From: Marinobacter similis
GTDB taxonomy: Bacteria > Pseudomonadota > Gammaproteobacteria > Pseudomonadales > Oleiphilaceae
Direction of reading: 5' to 3'
DNA: 64,000 nucleotides
NCBI RefSeq assembly: GCF_000830985.1
Contig: NZ_CP007151.1
Coordinates: 930,001 to 994,000, forward strand
The notes below the pieces were generated by a model. It ran no database searches, was not told the DNA's origin, and worked only from the letters and a program-made list of their open reading frames with translations. Positions 26,728-37,726 of this stretch are shown here, in pieces. A program made the position numbers and the translations under genes. How positions within the stretch are numbered: the stretch's first letter is position 1; each line of letters opens with the position of its first letter.

Positions 26728-28919
26728 TAGTTAAACAGGCCTTTCAGTTTGTCGCCGAGCTTTTCCTGCAGCTTCTCTTCGACTTTCTCTTTCGCCTTGG
26801 CTTTAGCCTTGTCGACTTCTTCCTTGGCCTTAGCTTTAGCCGCGTTGGCTGCGATGGTCTTCAGGGTGTCGCGGAAGCGGGAGCCATCAAACGAGCACAG
26901 GCCAGCCGGATCCTCGGCGAAGTTGCCGCGGCACTCCACCGGAATAACCACGTTCTCTACATACTCGGTCACCCGGCAGGCTTCATCGCGGTGAATCTCA
27001 CCGACGATGCGCAGGCCAGCTTCGTAATCCATCGTGCTCTGTTTCAGGTCGATGGTGCCGTCGCCTTCCAGTTTCATCCCGGCCAGGGCCGCCACCAGGT
27101 CGGTGTTCTTCAGGGTGTTGCCGTTGATCTCAAGGGTGCCGCGCATGTCATTGAACGGGGTGGCGGTGCCCCAGTCGCTGGTGCTCAGGCTGTCCTGATT
27201 CACCAGGGCGATGCCCTGACAGGCCATGCGAGTCAGGTTCATCTTGCGAAACTCGCCCTCGGCCAGGTTGAAGCTGATCTGACCATCGGCGTTCTCGCGC
27301 AGTACCGAGATCCGGTTGCCCGCAGTGGTGACATTCACATTCAGGTTGGCGCCTCCGGACAACATGTCCACTTCCGCCAGGTCGGTCAGCAGGGGCAGGG
27401 TCTGCACGTTGCTGACCTTGGAGTCGATTTTCCATTTCGGGTTATCGCTGCGGGCGTCCAGGGTTACCTGGGCGCCGAAGCCACCCTCGTAGAGTTTGCC
27501 GCTGAATTCGTCGACCTTGATCAGGCCTTTTTCAGCAGTGGTGCTGGCGGTGATTTCCTTGATGGTCAGGTTGCTTACGATCAACTCGGCCAGGCCGAAG
27601 TCAATGTCCAGCAGCAGGGTGCGCAGGGTGTCCAGTGGCAGCAGATCGCTCTCCGGTGTGTCCTGGGCGGCGGTTGTCTGCTGGCCGGAAGCGCTGTCGC
27701 CGGTCTCTTGCGCGGCCTCTTCTTCGCCTTCAGCTTTGGGTGGCAGGTAGCGGTCGGCATTCAGCTTGTCGCCCTGCAGCCGGAACACCACGCCGGTGTT
27801 GGCGAGGTTGTAGCTGCCCGAGCCGTTGAAAGTAGTGTCATCCAGTTTCAGGGTCAGGTCGGACAGCTCAACTTTGCCGGCAGGCCCGCCAATGTTGGTT
27901 GAGAAGGCCAGAGCCTTGAGTACCTCAGGATCGCTGGTTTCCACTGCCGGTTGGCCCAGGTTGCTGAGCAGTTCCTTCAGGGAAAACTCGTTGATGTTCA
28001 GTTTGCCGTTCAGGGCGGGTTTGTCGCCAAAGCCTTTGACCTCAAGATCGGTGGTCATGGACAGGTTGGCAAGGCTGGCGGTGAAGCCGCTGAGCGTCGC
28101 GGTCTCGTTCTCGAGGTTAGCGACGGCGGAGCCGCCCAGTTCAGCGGTTACCGATTGCCCACCGAAGGGCTCGCCGTTCATGTCGAAAACCGCTGACAGG
28201 CCCGATACGGCAAATTCGTTGAGCGCTTCGTTCGCGGCCAGGCGGGCGCTGATGTTTCCGTCCACTTCAAACTGGGGCTTGGCGGTTTCGACCCGGAAAC
28301 TGATATCGAGTGGGAATTCCGAGCCCAGGGTGATTTCGCTGGCGGTTACGGTGAAGTTGTCCAGCGTTACGGACTGTCCGGTGCTCTTGTCGGTGTAGTG
28401 CACCTGGGCATTGCTGATCTCAACATTATTCACGTTAAAGTTCAGCGGTTCGCTACTTCCTCCCCCGGCTGTCGTGTCAGCGGGCTTTTCCTCTTCGGCC
28501 TCGGCAGTCTTGGGCTGCTCGCCCTCAGCTGGTTCCGGCATGATCCGGGTCCAGTTGCCCTGGCCTTGTTCGTTTACTTCGAGGTTGGCATCCAGGCCGC
28601 TCAGTACAAAGGTGTCCACCTGCGGCGCCATGGCAATCAGCGACCAGAAATCGATCTGCGCCACCAGTTGTTCCAGCGCCACAAAACGATCGCCTTCCAG
28701 GTTGGCTTGTACGTTATTCAGTTCCAGGCCGAGCGGGATAAACGACCAGCCAATGTCGCCCTCCAGCACAAGATCCAGGTTGGTCTGTTTTTCCACCGCT
28801 TGCTCGATCTGCGGCTTGTAGTCATTGGGGTTTATTACGGCCATGGCGATGGCAATCGCGACCACTGCCAGCAAGATTACGGCAACAATCGCAATTAACA
28901 GATAACGAACAGCTTTCAT
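26727..28919 (-). CDS. AsmA-family envelope protein
   Basis: A 730-residue protein with one N-terminal membrane helix (hydrophobic residues 5-29) and a long periplasmic part of repeated beta strands. This is typical of AsmA/YhdP-type proteins linked to phospholipid transport and outer-membrane assembly. The family N-terminus INPNDYKPQIEQAVEKQTN and the C-terminal AsmA_2 part (DGQISFNLAEGEFRKMNL) are present. Low-complexity acidic segments appear near residues 135-155 and 400-425. The C-terminus is Lys/Ala-rich (KAKAKEEVDKAKAKAKEKVE), probably helical. The frame is intact. mutY overlaps its stop by one base. Confidence 0.9.
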   Translation of the reverse strand: MKAVRYLLIAIVAVILLAVVAIAIAMAVINPNDYKPQIEQAVEKQTNLDLVLEGDIGWSFIPLGLELNNVQANLEGDRFVALEQLVAQIDFWSLIAMAPQVDTFVLSGLDANLEVNEQGQGNWTRIMPEPAEGEQPKTAEAEEEKPADTTAGGGSSEPLNFNVNNVEISNAQVHYTDKSTGQSVTLDNFTVTASEITLGSEFPLDISFRVETAKPQFEVDGNISARLAANEALNEFAVSGLSAVFDMNGEPFGGQSVTAELGGSAVANLENETATLSGFTASLANLSMTTDLEVKGFGDKPALNGKLNINEFSLKELLSNLGQPAVETSDPEVLKALAFSTNIGGPAGKVELSDLTLKLDDTTFNGSGSYNLANTGVVFRLQGDKLNADRYLPPKAEGEEEAAQETGDSASGQQTTAAQDTPESDLLPLDTLRTLLLDIDFGLAELIVSNLTIKEITASTTAEKGLIKVDEFSGKLYEGGFGAQVTLDARSDNPKWKIDSKVSNVQTLPLLTDLAEVDMLSGGANLNVNVTTAGNRISVLRENADGQISFNLAEGEFRKMNLTRMACQGIALVNQDSLSTSDWGTATPFNDMRGTLEINGNTLKNTDLVAALAGMKLEGDGTIDLKQSTMDYEAGLRIVGEIHRDEACRVTEYVENVVIPVECRGNFAEDPAGLCSFDGSRFRDTLKTIAANAAKAKAKEEVDKAKAKAKEKVEEKLQEKLGDKLKGLFN

Positions 28920-29108
28920 GGTTCAAATTTCCTTATTTCGTCGAGCCTGGAAAGTTTCGGAACGATTTCGGATGCTTACACGTCAAAGGATAACGCAGGG
29001 CAAGTAAATTAAAAGCGTGCCAGTATGACAATGCCGTAGTGTTAAGCCAGAATACCCTCTTGAGCTTCTGACTGCATACAAGCTAACAACCATAACAAGG
29101 AGATAACC

Positions 29109-29570
29109 GTGGCAATAACTGTTTCAATTGAGCTGAACCGGGAACTGGAACTTCCGGGTAGCTATGATGAAGTCTTTGAGTTATTGGCGGATGTGCCACG
29201 TTCTGCAAGTCACTTTCCAAAAGTGAACCAACTGACGGATCTGGGCGACAACACTTATCGTTGGGAAATGGAGAAGGTAGGTGTGGATAAGCATGCGATC
29301 CAGTCCGTTTACGCCTGCAAGTACCATTCGGATAAAGATGCTGGCCGGATCACCTGGGAGCCGGTGAAGGGCGAGGGCAACGGTGTCGTGCGCGGCTCCT
29401 GGACACTGAAGTCCAAGGGCGATTCAGTCACCTCAGCCAAGTTCCAGACTCACGCCGAACTTACCGTGCCACTGCCCAGCCTGTTGAAGCTGGCGATCAG
29501 CCCGGTTATCAAGCACGAGTTCAACAGCCTCGTAGATACCTATATGAAGAATCTCAAGACGGCAATCTGA
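29109..29570 (+). CDS. SRPBCC (START-like) domain protein
   Basis: A 153-residue protein starting with GTG, with AAGGAG 6 bp upstream. The fold signature of polyketide-cyclase/START-like proteins is present (LELPGSYDEVFELLADVPRS, then a beta sheet and a C-terminal helix SPVIKHEFNSLVDTYMKN). It has no signal peptide. These domains bind hydrophobic ligands in a cavity; no ligand or partner is indicated. It lies upstream of hisB, but its own 117-bp downstream gap has a separate promoter-like -10. Confidence 0.8.
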   Translation: MAITVSIELNRELELPGSYDEVFELLADVPRSASHFPKVNQLTDLGDNTYRWEMEKVGVDKHAIQSVYACKYHSDKDAGRITWEPVKGEGNGVVRGSWTLKSKGDSVTSAKFQTHAELTVPLPSLLKLAISPVIKHEFNSLVDTYMKNLKTAI

Positions 29571-29629
29571 TCCGGTTTCGGCTATCACGCTGATAAACTC
29601 GGTTGTGGGACTCCGGCGGGCAGAAAAGG

Positions 29630-29635
29630 TATAAT
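29630..29635 (+). promoter_or_regulatory. Candidate -10 element for the hisBHAF genes
   Basis: A consensus TATAAT lies 52 bp upstream of the hisB start. A poor -35 (ttgtgg, 29603-29608, spacer 21) is the best partner seen. Confidence 0.4.
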
Positions 29636-29687
29636 CCGCGAATTGAAAATTTGCGGCGATGTGCCGCCTAACTGCTACGGAGTCCCC

Positions 29688-30280
29688 ATGGCCGAACGTA
29701 AGGCTCGGGTAGAACGAAATACCCTGGAAACTCAGATTACCGTCGAGATTGATCTCGATGGCACCGGCAAGTCTACTTTCGACACCGGCGTTCCTTTCCT
29801 AGAACACATGATGGATCAGATTGCCCGCCATGGCCTGGTGGATCTGAATATCGTCTCCAAAGGCGATCTGCACATCGATGATCACCACACCGTAGAAGAC
29901 ATCGGCATTACCCTGGGGCAGGCGTTCAAGCAGGCAGTAGGCGACAAGAAAGGCATCCGTCGCTATGGCCACGCTTACGTGCCTCTGGATGAAGCCCTGT
30001 CCCGCGTCGTTATCGATCTTTCCGGCCGTCCGGGGCTGATGATGGATGTGCCTTACACCCGCGGTTCCGTGGGTGGCTTCGACGTCGACCTGTTTGAAGA
30101 GTTCTTCCACGGTTTCGTGAATCACTCCATGGTGACCCTGCACATCGATAACCTGAAGGGCAAGAACACCCATCACCAGATCGAGACCGTCTTCAAGCCT
30201 TCGGCCGCGCCCTGCGCATGGCGATCGAAATGGATGAGCGGATGGCGGGTATAACTCCGTCTACCAAAGGCTCTCTGTAA
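29688..30280 (+). CDS. hisB: Imidazoleglycerol-phosphate dehydratase (one frameshift)
   Basis: HisB dehydrates imidazoleglycerol phosphate in histidine synthesis. The metal-binding motifs [14 protein letters not shown] and [12 protein letters not shown] are visible, with [15 protein letters not shown] near the N-terminus. A base is missing near 30197 (ttcaagcctt, probably ttcaaggcctt), which otherwise scrambles the last 30 residues. Restored length is 197 residues, the monofunctional form without the phosphatase domain. hisH, hisA and hisF follow on the same strand. Confidence 0.95.
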
Positions 30281-30311
30281 CTCGCTACAGCACAGGATAT
30301 CGAATTCCATT

Positions 30312-30962
30312 ATGAAGACCGTTGCCATTATCGACTACGGCATGGGAAACCTGCATTCGGCGCGTAAGGCAGTAGAGCACGTGGCGCCGGATGTTCGCGT
30401 TCTGGTGACCGACAACGCCGACCAGATCCGCGAGGCCGACCATGTGATCCTCCCCGGGGTTGGCGCCATTCGTGACTGCATGCACGAGATTCGCCGGCTT
30501 GAGATAGATACCCTGGTGCGTGAAGTCTCCCGGGACCGTCCTTTCCTCGGCATCTGTGTGGGCATGCAGGCGCTGATGTCCCGCAGTGAAGAGAATGGCG
30601 GTGTCGATGGCATCAATCTGTTCCCGGCCCAGGTCCGCTTTTTCGGTGACAACCTGGTGGAAAAGGGCGAGCGGTTGGGGTCGCGATTGAAGGTGCCTCA
30701 CATGGGTTGGAACGAGGTCTATCAGAGCGTTGATCACCCCATGTGGCACAACATTCCCGATGGTGACCGTTTCTACTTCGTGCACAGCTATTACGCCGAG
30801 GCTGAAGGCAATGCCGATATTGCCGGTCGCAGCCACTACGGTGTCGACCTGGCGGCCGCTGTTGCCCGCGATAACATCTTTGCGGTGCAGTTCCACCCGG
30901 AGAAGAGTGCCCGCGCTGGCCTGCAGCTCCTGAAAAACTTTGTTGACTGGTCCGGTAAATAA
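30312..30962 (+). CDS. hisH: Imidazole glycerol phosphate synthase, glutaminase subunit
   Basis: A class I glutamine amidotransferase that supplies ammonia to HisF. The catalytic Cys is in [11 protein letters not shown] (about residue 80). The His and Glu of the triad are in [17 protein letters not shown] near the C-terminus, and [10 protein letters not shown] is the oxyanion-strand region. It has 216 residues and an intact frame. It lies 31 bp after hisB and 38 bp before hisA. Confidence 0.96.
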   Translation: MKTVAIIDYGMGNLHSARKAVEHVAPDVRVLVTDNADQIREADHVILPGVGAIRDCMHEIRRLEIDTLVREVSRDRPFLGICVGMQALMSRSEENGGVDGINLFPAQVRFFGDNLVEKGERLGSRLKVPHMGWNEVYQSVDHPMWHNIPDGDRFYFVHSYYAEAEGNADIAGRSHYGVDLAAAVARDNIFAVQFHPEKSARAGLQLLKNFVDWSGK

Positions 30963-31000
30963 CGCCGGGGCATCTGAACGATTAACACGGACTTTGCTTT

Positions 31001-31737
31001 ATGCTGATTATTCCTGCCATTGATCTGAAAGACGGCAAGTGTGTACGCCTGCGCCAGGGCCGGATGGACGATTCCACCGTCTTTGGTGACGACCCGGTCG
31101 ATATGGCCACCCGTTGGGTAGAGGCCGGCGCGCGTCGTCTGCATCTGGTCGATCTTAACGGCGCCTTCGCCGGTGAACCGGTGAATGGCGAGATCGTTCA
31201 GGCGATTGCCCGCAAGTATCCGGATCTGCCGATTCAGATTGGCGGCGGTATCCGCTCCGCCGAGACCATCGAAGCCTACCTGAAGGCCGGTGTGCAGTGG
31301 GTGATTATTGGCACTAAGGCCGTGAAAGAGCCGGATTTTGTCACCGACATGTGCAAGCGGTTCCCGGGCCACATCATCGTCGGCCTGGATGCCAAAGACG
31401 GTCGCGTGGCCACCGATGGTTGGGCTGAGGTGTCTGAAGTGATGGCCACCGATCTGGCCAAGCGCTTTGCCAACGACGGCGTCGACTCCATCGTGTACAC
31501 CGACATCAGCCGCGACGGCATGATGCAGGGCGTGAACGTTGAGGCGACCGTGGCGCTGGCGGAAGAGGGTGGCATTCCGGTGATTGCCTCCGGTGGTGTT
31601 ACCAACATGGACGACCTCAAGCGCCTGGCGCCGATGGCTGACCGGGGTATCCTTGGCGCCATCACCGGCCGTGCTATCTATGAAGCACGCTGGACGTGGC
31701 CGAAGCGCAGGCATTCTGCGACAGCCTGAAGGCGTAA
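31001..31737 (+). CDS. hisA: Phosphoribosylformimino-AICAR-phosphate isomerase (one frameshift)
   Basis: A TIM-barrel isomerase of histidine synthesis. The N-terminal catalytic Asp is in [18 protein letters not shown], the second phosphate-binding half has [11 protein letters not shown], and [13 protein letters not shown] is near the C-terminus. One base is missing near 31685 (gaagcacgc, probably gaaggcacgc). Restoring it gives [14 protein letters not shown] and 245 residues in all. hisF starts 10 bp after the stop. Confidence 0.95.
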
Positions 31738-31747
31738 GGGGACAACC

Positions 31748-32521
31748 ATGGGTCTGGCAAAACGCATTATTCCCTGCCTCGATGTCGACAAGGGTCGGGT
31801 GGTCAAAGGCGTCAACTTTGTTGATATCCGCGACGCCGGCGATCCGGTCGAGGTAGCGCGCCGCTACAACGAACAGGGCGCCGATGAGATCACCTTCCTG
31901 GATATCACGGCCAGTCACGAAAGCCGCGACACCACCTATGAAACCGTCGAACGTATGGCTGCTGAGGTCTTCATCCCGCTGACCGTCGGTGGTGGCGTGC
32001 GCACCGTGGATGATATCCGCAAGTTGCTGAACGCCGGTGCGGACAAGGTATCGATCAATACGGCCGCGGTGTTCAATCCCGAGTTTGTCCACGAAGCGGC
32101 CGAGCGCTTTGGCAGCCAGTGCATCGTGGTCGCCATTGACGCCAAACGGGTCAGTGCCGAGGGTGAGACGCCACGCTGGGAAATTTTCACCCACGGTGGT
32201 CGCAAGCCGACCGGTCTGGACGCGGTGGACTGGGCCCGGAAGATGGTCGAAATGGGCGCGGGCGAATTGCTGTTGACCAGCATGGATCGCGACGGTACCA
32301 AGATTGGCTTTGATCTGGGACTGACCCGGGCCATCAGTGATGCCGTGAGTGTTCCGGTGATTGCTTCAGGCGGGGTTGGCGAGTTGCAGCATCTGGCGGA
32401 TGGCGTTACCCAGGGCGGCGCCGATGCGGTACTGGCGGCTTCCATCTTCCATTTCGGTCAGCACACGATTCCTGAAGCCAAGGCCTTCATGAAAGACCAG
32501 GGCATCGAAGTCCGGGACTAG
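31748..32521 (+). CDS. hisF: Imidazole glycerol phosphate synthase, cyclase subunit
   Basis: A TIM-barrel cyclase that joins the HisH-generated ammonia to PRFAR. Catalytic Asp residues are in [17 protein letters not shown] (near residue 11) and [15 protein letters not shown]. The phosphate sites are [10 protein letters not shown] and [10 protein letters not shown]. It has 257 residues and an intact frame. It is the last gene of the his cluster; the convergent yibQ gene ends 31 bp beyond. Confidence 0.96.
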   Translation: MGLAKRIIPCLDVDKGRVVKGVNFVDIRDAGDPVEVARRYNEQGADEITFLDITASHESRDTTYETVERMAAEVFIPLTVGGGVRTVDDIRKLLNAGADKVSINTAAVFNPEFVHEAAERFGSQCIVVAIDAKRVSAEGETPRWEIFTHGGRKPTGLDAVDWARKMVEMGAGELLLTSMDRDGTKIGFDLGLTRAISDAVSVPVIASGGVGELQHLADGVTQGGADAVLAASIFHFGQHTIPEAKAFMKDQGIEVRD

Positions 32522-32552
32522 AATAAAGAGTTTAGAGCCCCGGGCTAAAGCC

Positions 32553-33377
32553 TCAGGGCTTCCTGGCAAAGGCAGGTCGAATGGCCTGCTTTTCCCCTTC
32601 CACGAACATCTCTCGATTGCTGTTTCGGATGGCCCACAGGCCACTGACAGTCGCAATCGCCACACCTTGAGCGTCCAGCTCCGGCAGGTGCTTTTCCAGA
32701 TAGTCCACGGTGACCTTGTGCGGGTGACCAATGCCAATGGCGCTGCCATTTTCCTTGGCACGCTGGATCAGTAGCTTGAACTGGCGGTCGACAAATTCCT
32801 CGGTCTGCTCATGGTCCAGGAACACGTCCCGGGTCAGGCTTGGAATCCGGTAGGCTTCGGCCACCTCTCCGGCCACGGATGAAGCGATGGTGCGGCTGTC
32901 CACGAAGTACAGCGGGTACTGGCGCAGCTCTCTCATAACCCAGTCCATGGGTTGCAGTCTCTGCGTCAGCAGGCTGCCCATGTGGTTGTTGACGCCCTGA
33001 ACGTAGGGGATGGACTGCAGCGCCCGGCGCAAAGTCAGGGTAATGCTGTTCTCATCCATGTCGGAGGTCAGGCCGCCGGGGCCCAGGGCGAAGTCGCGGG
33101 TGTTGGCCATGGGGGCATGCAGCATGATTTCCTTTTGCTGTCGGTGCGCCAGTTTGGCCAGGCTCACGGTGTGGCGGCGGTAGGGCAGGAAAGCCAGGGT
33201 CAGCGGCTGCTCGATCCGGGCCAGGCGTTCACCTTCTTCCAGGTTGTGCCCCATGTCATCGATGATGATGGCGATGGTAGGCGGCAGCGAGCCGGCGGCT
33301 GCCGTGCTGCCTGGCTCCGCTGTTGCGAGGGGCGTGGCGGCCAGTGCCGCCACCAGTACAGAGAGCCGAAACAACAT
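32553..33377 (-). CDS. yibQ: Divergent polysaccharide deacetylase (YibQ family)
   Basis: A periplasmic protein with a Sec signal (MLFRLSVLVAALAATPLATA) and a divergent polysaccharide deacetylase fold (PTIAIIIDDMGHNLEEGERL, then LTLAFLPYRRHTVSLAKLA and EIMLHAPM). It is the last gene of the gpmI-envC-ctpA-yibQ run, an order shared with E. coli gpmI-envC-yibQ. Its ATG overlaps the ctpA stop (TGATG). A catalytic role has not been shown for this family. About 274 residues, intact. Confidence 0.9.
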   Translation of the reverse strand: MLFRLSVLVAALAATPLATAEPGSTAAAGSLPPTIAIIIDDMGHNLEEGERLARIEQPLTLAFLPYRRHTVSLAKLAHRQQKEIMLHAPMANTRDFALGPGGLTSDMDENSITLTLRRALQSIPYVQGVNNHMGSLLTQRLQPMDWVMRELRQYPLYFVDSRTIASSVAGEVAEAYRIPSLTRDVFLDHEQTEEFVDRQFKLLIQRAKENGSAIGIGHPHKVTVDYLEKHLPELDAQGVAIATVSGLWAIRNSNREMFVEGEKQAIRPAFARKP

Positions 33378-34791
33378 CACTGGGCCGAATCCTGTCCCTC
33401 GGTGCTGGCGCTGCTTTTATCCTTACGGTTCAGGATGTGCAGGCCTTTCAGCAGATTGAGTGCGGAGCGAAGCTGGTAGTCCCGATCGGCCAGAGACGCT
33501 GTCGAAGTGGCTTCCTCGGCATCGTCCGCTGCTGGCTGCTGATCCTCGTTCTGGCCTTCAAGATGGCCGCTCAGGTCGGCTCGGTAAAGAACGGCTGGCT
33601 ATCCAGTTCGGTGAGCTCGGCCGGCCGTACTTCGATGTCTGGCTTGATGCCGGTGGCTGAATGGACCGGCCGTCCGGAGTGTAATAGCGGGCGGTGGTCA
33701 TCTTGATCGCATGGGTCTCGTCCAGCGGAATCACCGTCTGCACGCTGCCCTTGCCGAATGATTGGGTGCCCATGATGACCGCGCGTTCGTGGTCCTGCAG
33801 GGCGCCGGCCAGGATCTCGGATGCCGATGCCGAGCCGCCGTTGATCAGTACCACAATCGGGGTGTCGGCCATGACGTCACCGGCCTTGGCGCTGAAGCGC
33901 AGTCTAGAGCTCTGGATGCGACCTTCGGTATAGACGATCAGGCCGTTATCCAACAGGGCGTCAGCGGTTTCCACGGCGGCTTGCAGTACGCCGCCCGGGT
34001 TGTTGCGAAGGTCGATCACCAGCCGTCGAGGTCATTGCCATATTCGTCTTCCAGAGAGCTCAGGCGCCAATGAATTGGCTGCCGGTCTCGGCCTGGAACT
34101 GGGTGATGCGCACGTAGCCATAGCCGTTTTCCAGCATTCGGGATTTAACGCTGGTGACTTTGATGACGTCCCGTTCCACCGGAATTTCGATCGGGGCATT
34201 TTGCCCTTCACGCATGATGGTGAGCGTAAGGGTGGTGCCCGGCTTGCCGCGCATGAGTTTCACGGCTTCTTCAAGGCTCATGCCTTTGACCGGCTTTTCA
34301 TTCAGCTTGATGATCAGGTCACCGGCCTGCACGCCTGCTTTCTGGGCCGGCGTGTCGTCGATGGGGGCGATGACCTTGACGAAGCCGTTCTCCATGCCGA
34401 CTTCAATACCGAGGCCGCCAAACTCACCGGAGGTGCTTTCCTCCAGCTGCTCGTAATCTTTGGGCGCCAGGTAGGTGGAGTGCGGGTCGAGGTCTGACAG
34501 CATGCCCTTGATGGCGCTTTCCAGCAGCTGACGGTCGCCAACTTCCTCAACATAGGCATCTTTAATGCGGCTGAACACTTCGGTGAACTTGCGCAGGTCA
34601 TCCAGTGGTAGTTGGGTCTCCGGATCGGGCAGCGAGATCTCGACTCGCTCGCCGTTCTGAATGCCTTCAAGCAGCTTTTGTTCGTCTGTCTGGTCCTGAG
34701 CCAGGGCCAGTCCGGATGCGGTGGAGAAACAGGTTGCGAGAGCAAGGCTGCGAAGCGGAAAGGCGTAGCGTGGATTTCTGACCCGTTTCAT
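33377..34791 (-). CDS. ctpA: S41-family carboxy-terminal processing protease (four frameshifts)
   Basis: A periplasmic Ser/Lys protease with a PDZ domain. It has a signal peptide (LRSLALATCFSTASGLALAQ), a PDZ segment (GLGIEVGMENGFVKVIAPID) and catalytic Ser in INGGSASASEILAGAL. The catalytic Lys is in GTQSFGKGSVQT. Four single bases are missing, near 34064, 34022, 33657 and 33580. Restoring them joins FIGALSSLEDEYGNDLDGLV, SIQATGIKPDIEVRP and FFTEADLSGHLEGQ, for 472 residues in all. Every loss is in a run of G or C. It lies between envC and yibQ, in keeping with a role in peptidoglycan remodelling. Confidence 0.92.
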
Positions 34792-34888
34792 TCACTTATC
34801 CCGTGTTTATTCCGATAGTTGGACTGGTTTCCCTGATTTCCGACAGTATGGCGTCAGCCAGCTCGTTTGTCAGCCCTCATGCCGCCGA

Positions 34889-36024
34889 TCAGTCGGCCAG
34901 CCAGCGCCTGGGGTTGGTCGTCTTGCCGTTGTGGCGCACCTCGAAGTACAACGCCGGATGATCGGTGCCGCCAGTGCGGCCGGCAAGGGCAATGGACTCG
35001 CCGGCTGCCACCCAGTCGCCGGGACTGGTGAACAGGCTGCTGCTGTGGCCATAGAGTGTCATGTAGCCATCGCCGTGATCAATGATGGTGATCAGGCCGA
35101 AACCCCGTAGCCAGTTGGCGAACACCACCCGGCCATAATGAATGGCTTGATCTCAACCTCGTCGCCGGTGTTGATCAGCAGCCCGGTGCGCTGCAACTTG
35201 CCGTCGGCATAGCGCTCACCATAGCCACTGACTACCTTGCCGCGAACCGGCCAGGGCAGTTGGTTGCGCAGGGTCTGAAACGGTTCGGATTCGCTGGGCG
35301 TGGGGATGTCGGCAATCGCTTCCTGTACTTCCTGCAGCAGCTTTTCCAGCCGCTTGCGATCCGATTCCAGTTCCTCGCGCTCGCTGCGACGGTTTTTGAT
35401 GTCGGTGTTCAGGGCGGCCAGGGTTTGCTGGCGCTGCTGGCGGGACTGGGTTAGCTGGTTCTGGCGCTCGGCCACGTCCGCCTCGGTCTGGGCCAGCTCT
35501 GTGCGGGTAGCCTGAACGTTGGCGCGGGTTTCCTTGAGTGCCAGCAGGCTTTTTCGGAAGGTTTCGAGTCGTTGGATGGTGTCCCGGCTGAGGTATTCAT
35601 AGTAGGTCATGGTGCGGGCGACGCGGTCCGGGTTAACCTCGTTAAGCAGAACCTTGACGGCGGGCGTATCCCCTTCCATCCAGGCAGCGCGGATCTGCCG
35701 TTTAAGGCTTTCGCGCTGGCTGTCGAGGGTTCGGGTCAGCTCCCGCTGCTGTTGCTCCAGTTCCCTCAGGCGTTGCTGTTGCTCGGCAACACGCTCACGC
35801 AGCGAGCGGCGCTCACGGGTCAGGCGCCCGATCTTGCGCTCGCTGGCGGCCAGTTGCTGTTCCAGCTCTGAGCGATCTTCCTCGGCATCGGCGAGCCAGT
35901 CGTCGATGTCCTCAATGCGTTCCTTGAGGTCTTCGATCTGTTCCGGAGTGACTTCGCTCTGGGCCAGCGCTGGCGCCGCCACAATGAGCAGCGCCAGCAC
36001 CAAGGCCGATCGCAACAGATTCAC
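34889..36024 (-). CDS. envC: Murein hydrolase activator EnvC (one frameshift)
   Basis: A periplasmic activator of the AmiA/AmiB cell-division amidases. A signal peptide (SALVLALLIVAAPALAQ) is followed by long coiled coils (about residues 25-250) and a LytM/peptidase M23-like domain (FANWLRGFGLITIIDHGDGY; LYGHSSSLFTSPGDWV; YFEVRHNGKTTNP). One base is missing near 35146 (restores EIKAIHYGRVV); restored length is 378 residues. I choose the GTG at 36024, 18 bp after the gpmI stop, because it puts the signal at the N-terminus. Confidence 0.92.
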
Positions 36025-36041
36025 GCCTACCTGCAGTGCTC

Positions 36042-37588
36042 TCAACCGATTTTGACCAGGCTGTGTCCGGTCATTTCCTTCGGTTGCTCCAGTCCCATCA
36101 GGCCAGCAGGGTGGGGGCGACATCGCTCAGGCTGCCATCATCCAGCAGTGAGACCTTGTTGGGCCCGGTGTAGATCAGCGGTACCGGCCCGATGGTGTGG
36201 GCGGTATGGACCTGGCCGGATTCCGGGTCGGTCATCTGTTCGCAGTTGCCGTGGTCGGCGGTAATCAGGCTTCGCCACCGACTTCGTCGAGGGCTTCAAC
36301 CACACGCTTTACGCACTCGTCCAGGCATTCAGCGGCCTTGATGGCGGCATCGAGCTTGCCCGTGTGTCCGACCATGTCACCGTTGGCGTAGTTGCAGACA
36401 ACCAGATCGTACTTGCCGCTCTTGATGGCCTCGACCAGCTTGTCGGTCACTTCCGGGGCGCTCATTTCCGGCTGCAGATCGTAGGTGGCAACCTTGGGTG
36501 AGGGCACCAGGATGCGATCTTCGCCTTCGAACGGTGTTTCCAGACCGCCGTTGAAAAAGAAAGTGACGTGAGCGTACTTTTCGGTTTCGGAGATGCGCAG
36601 CTGGGTCTTGCCCTGGTTCGCGGCGTACTCACCCAGGCCATTGACCAGTTGCTCCGGTGGGTAGGCGCAACTGGTATCAATGTCGGCGGCGTATTCGGTG
36701 AGCATTACGAAGTCGGCCAGTTCCGGATGTTTGCGACGGTCGAAGCCGTCAAAGTCCGACTCGACAAAGGTGCGGGTCATCTCCCGGGCGCGGTCGGCAC
36801 GGAAGTTCATGAAAATCACACTGTCGCCGTCGTTAATGGTGGCTTCGGATTGGCCAGCGGCGCGAATGCGGGTGGCTTGACGAATTCGTCGTTTTCGCCA
36901 CGCTCGTAGGCCTCTTCCAGTCCGATGACCGGGTCGCGGCGGTGAATTCGGCGGTACCCTGAGTCATCAGGTTATAGGCGGCTTCCACCCGGTCCCAACG
37001 ATTATCCCGGTCCATGGCGTAGTAGCGGCCGACCAGAGAGGCAATTCGGCCAACGCCAAGGCTCTCTAGCTTGGCGGCGGTTTTTTCCAGGGATGCTTTG
37101 GCGCTGCGCGGCGGCATATCGCGACCGTCCAGGAAGGCGTGGATGTAGACTTCTTTCGCGCCCCGGGCTGCGGCCAGTTCCGCCGCTGCGATGATGTGAT
37201 CCTCGTGACTGTGAACGCCACCCGGAGACAGCAGCCCCATCAGGTGCACCGCGCGACCACTGCTGACGGCCTTATCAATGGCTGCGCACAGAACCTCGTT
37301 CTTCTGGAAATCACCGGTTTCCAGATCCTTATCAATACGGGTCAGGCTCTGATAAACCACGCGGCCAGCACCCAGGTTCATGTGGCCAACTTCGGAATTG
37401 CCCATCTGGCCCTGTGGCAATCCGACAAACATGCCGGACGTATTGATCAGGGTTTTTGGCTGGTTTTGCCAGAGCTGGTCCCAGAACGGGGTGTTGGCGT
37501 TGCTGATGGCGTTGTCTTCCGCTGGGTCACGGTGGCCCCAGCCATCCAGGATAATCAAGGCAGTCGGCTTGCGCGTCGCGGTCATCAC
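36042..37588 (-). CDS. gpmI: 2,3-bisphosphoglycerate-independent phosphoglycerate mutase (four frameshifts)
   Basis: A glycolytic Mn-dependent mutase. The active-site Ser is in [19 protein letters not shown]. Metal ligands are in [11 protein letters not shown] and in the C-terminal [11 protein letters not shown] and [12 protein letters not shown]. Four single bases are missing, near 36935 (restores [15 protein letters not shown]), 36876 (restores FVKATRIRAA), 36269 (restores [12 protein letters not shown]) and 36102 (restores PTLLALMGLEQP). Restored length is about 516 residues, standard for the family. A functional glycolytic enzyme is unlikely to carry four breaks. Confidence 0.93.
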
Positions 37589-37692
37589 TTCATCCGGTTT
37601 GTTGGAAATGTAAGTAAAAGGGAGTGCAGATTCTAACCGTTTTCATTCGCACAAGCCATGTCAGCCGCCTTCTGTGACTGGCCCCGTGTGTG

Positions 37693-37698
37693 TATAAT
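37693..37698 (+). promoter_or_regulatory. Candidate -10 element for yibN
   Basis: TATAAT lies 28 bp upstream of the yibN start, with a weak -35 candidate (ttctgt, 37670-37675, spacer 17). Confidence 0.4.
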
Positions 37699-37726
37699 CC
37701 GGCCAAATTATTTGTAGGGTGACTCC

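Noticed and set aside
30836..32194. 452-codon minus-strand ORF opposite hisA and hisF
   Set aside because: It spans three well-supported his genes on the opposite strand; it is a shadow.
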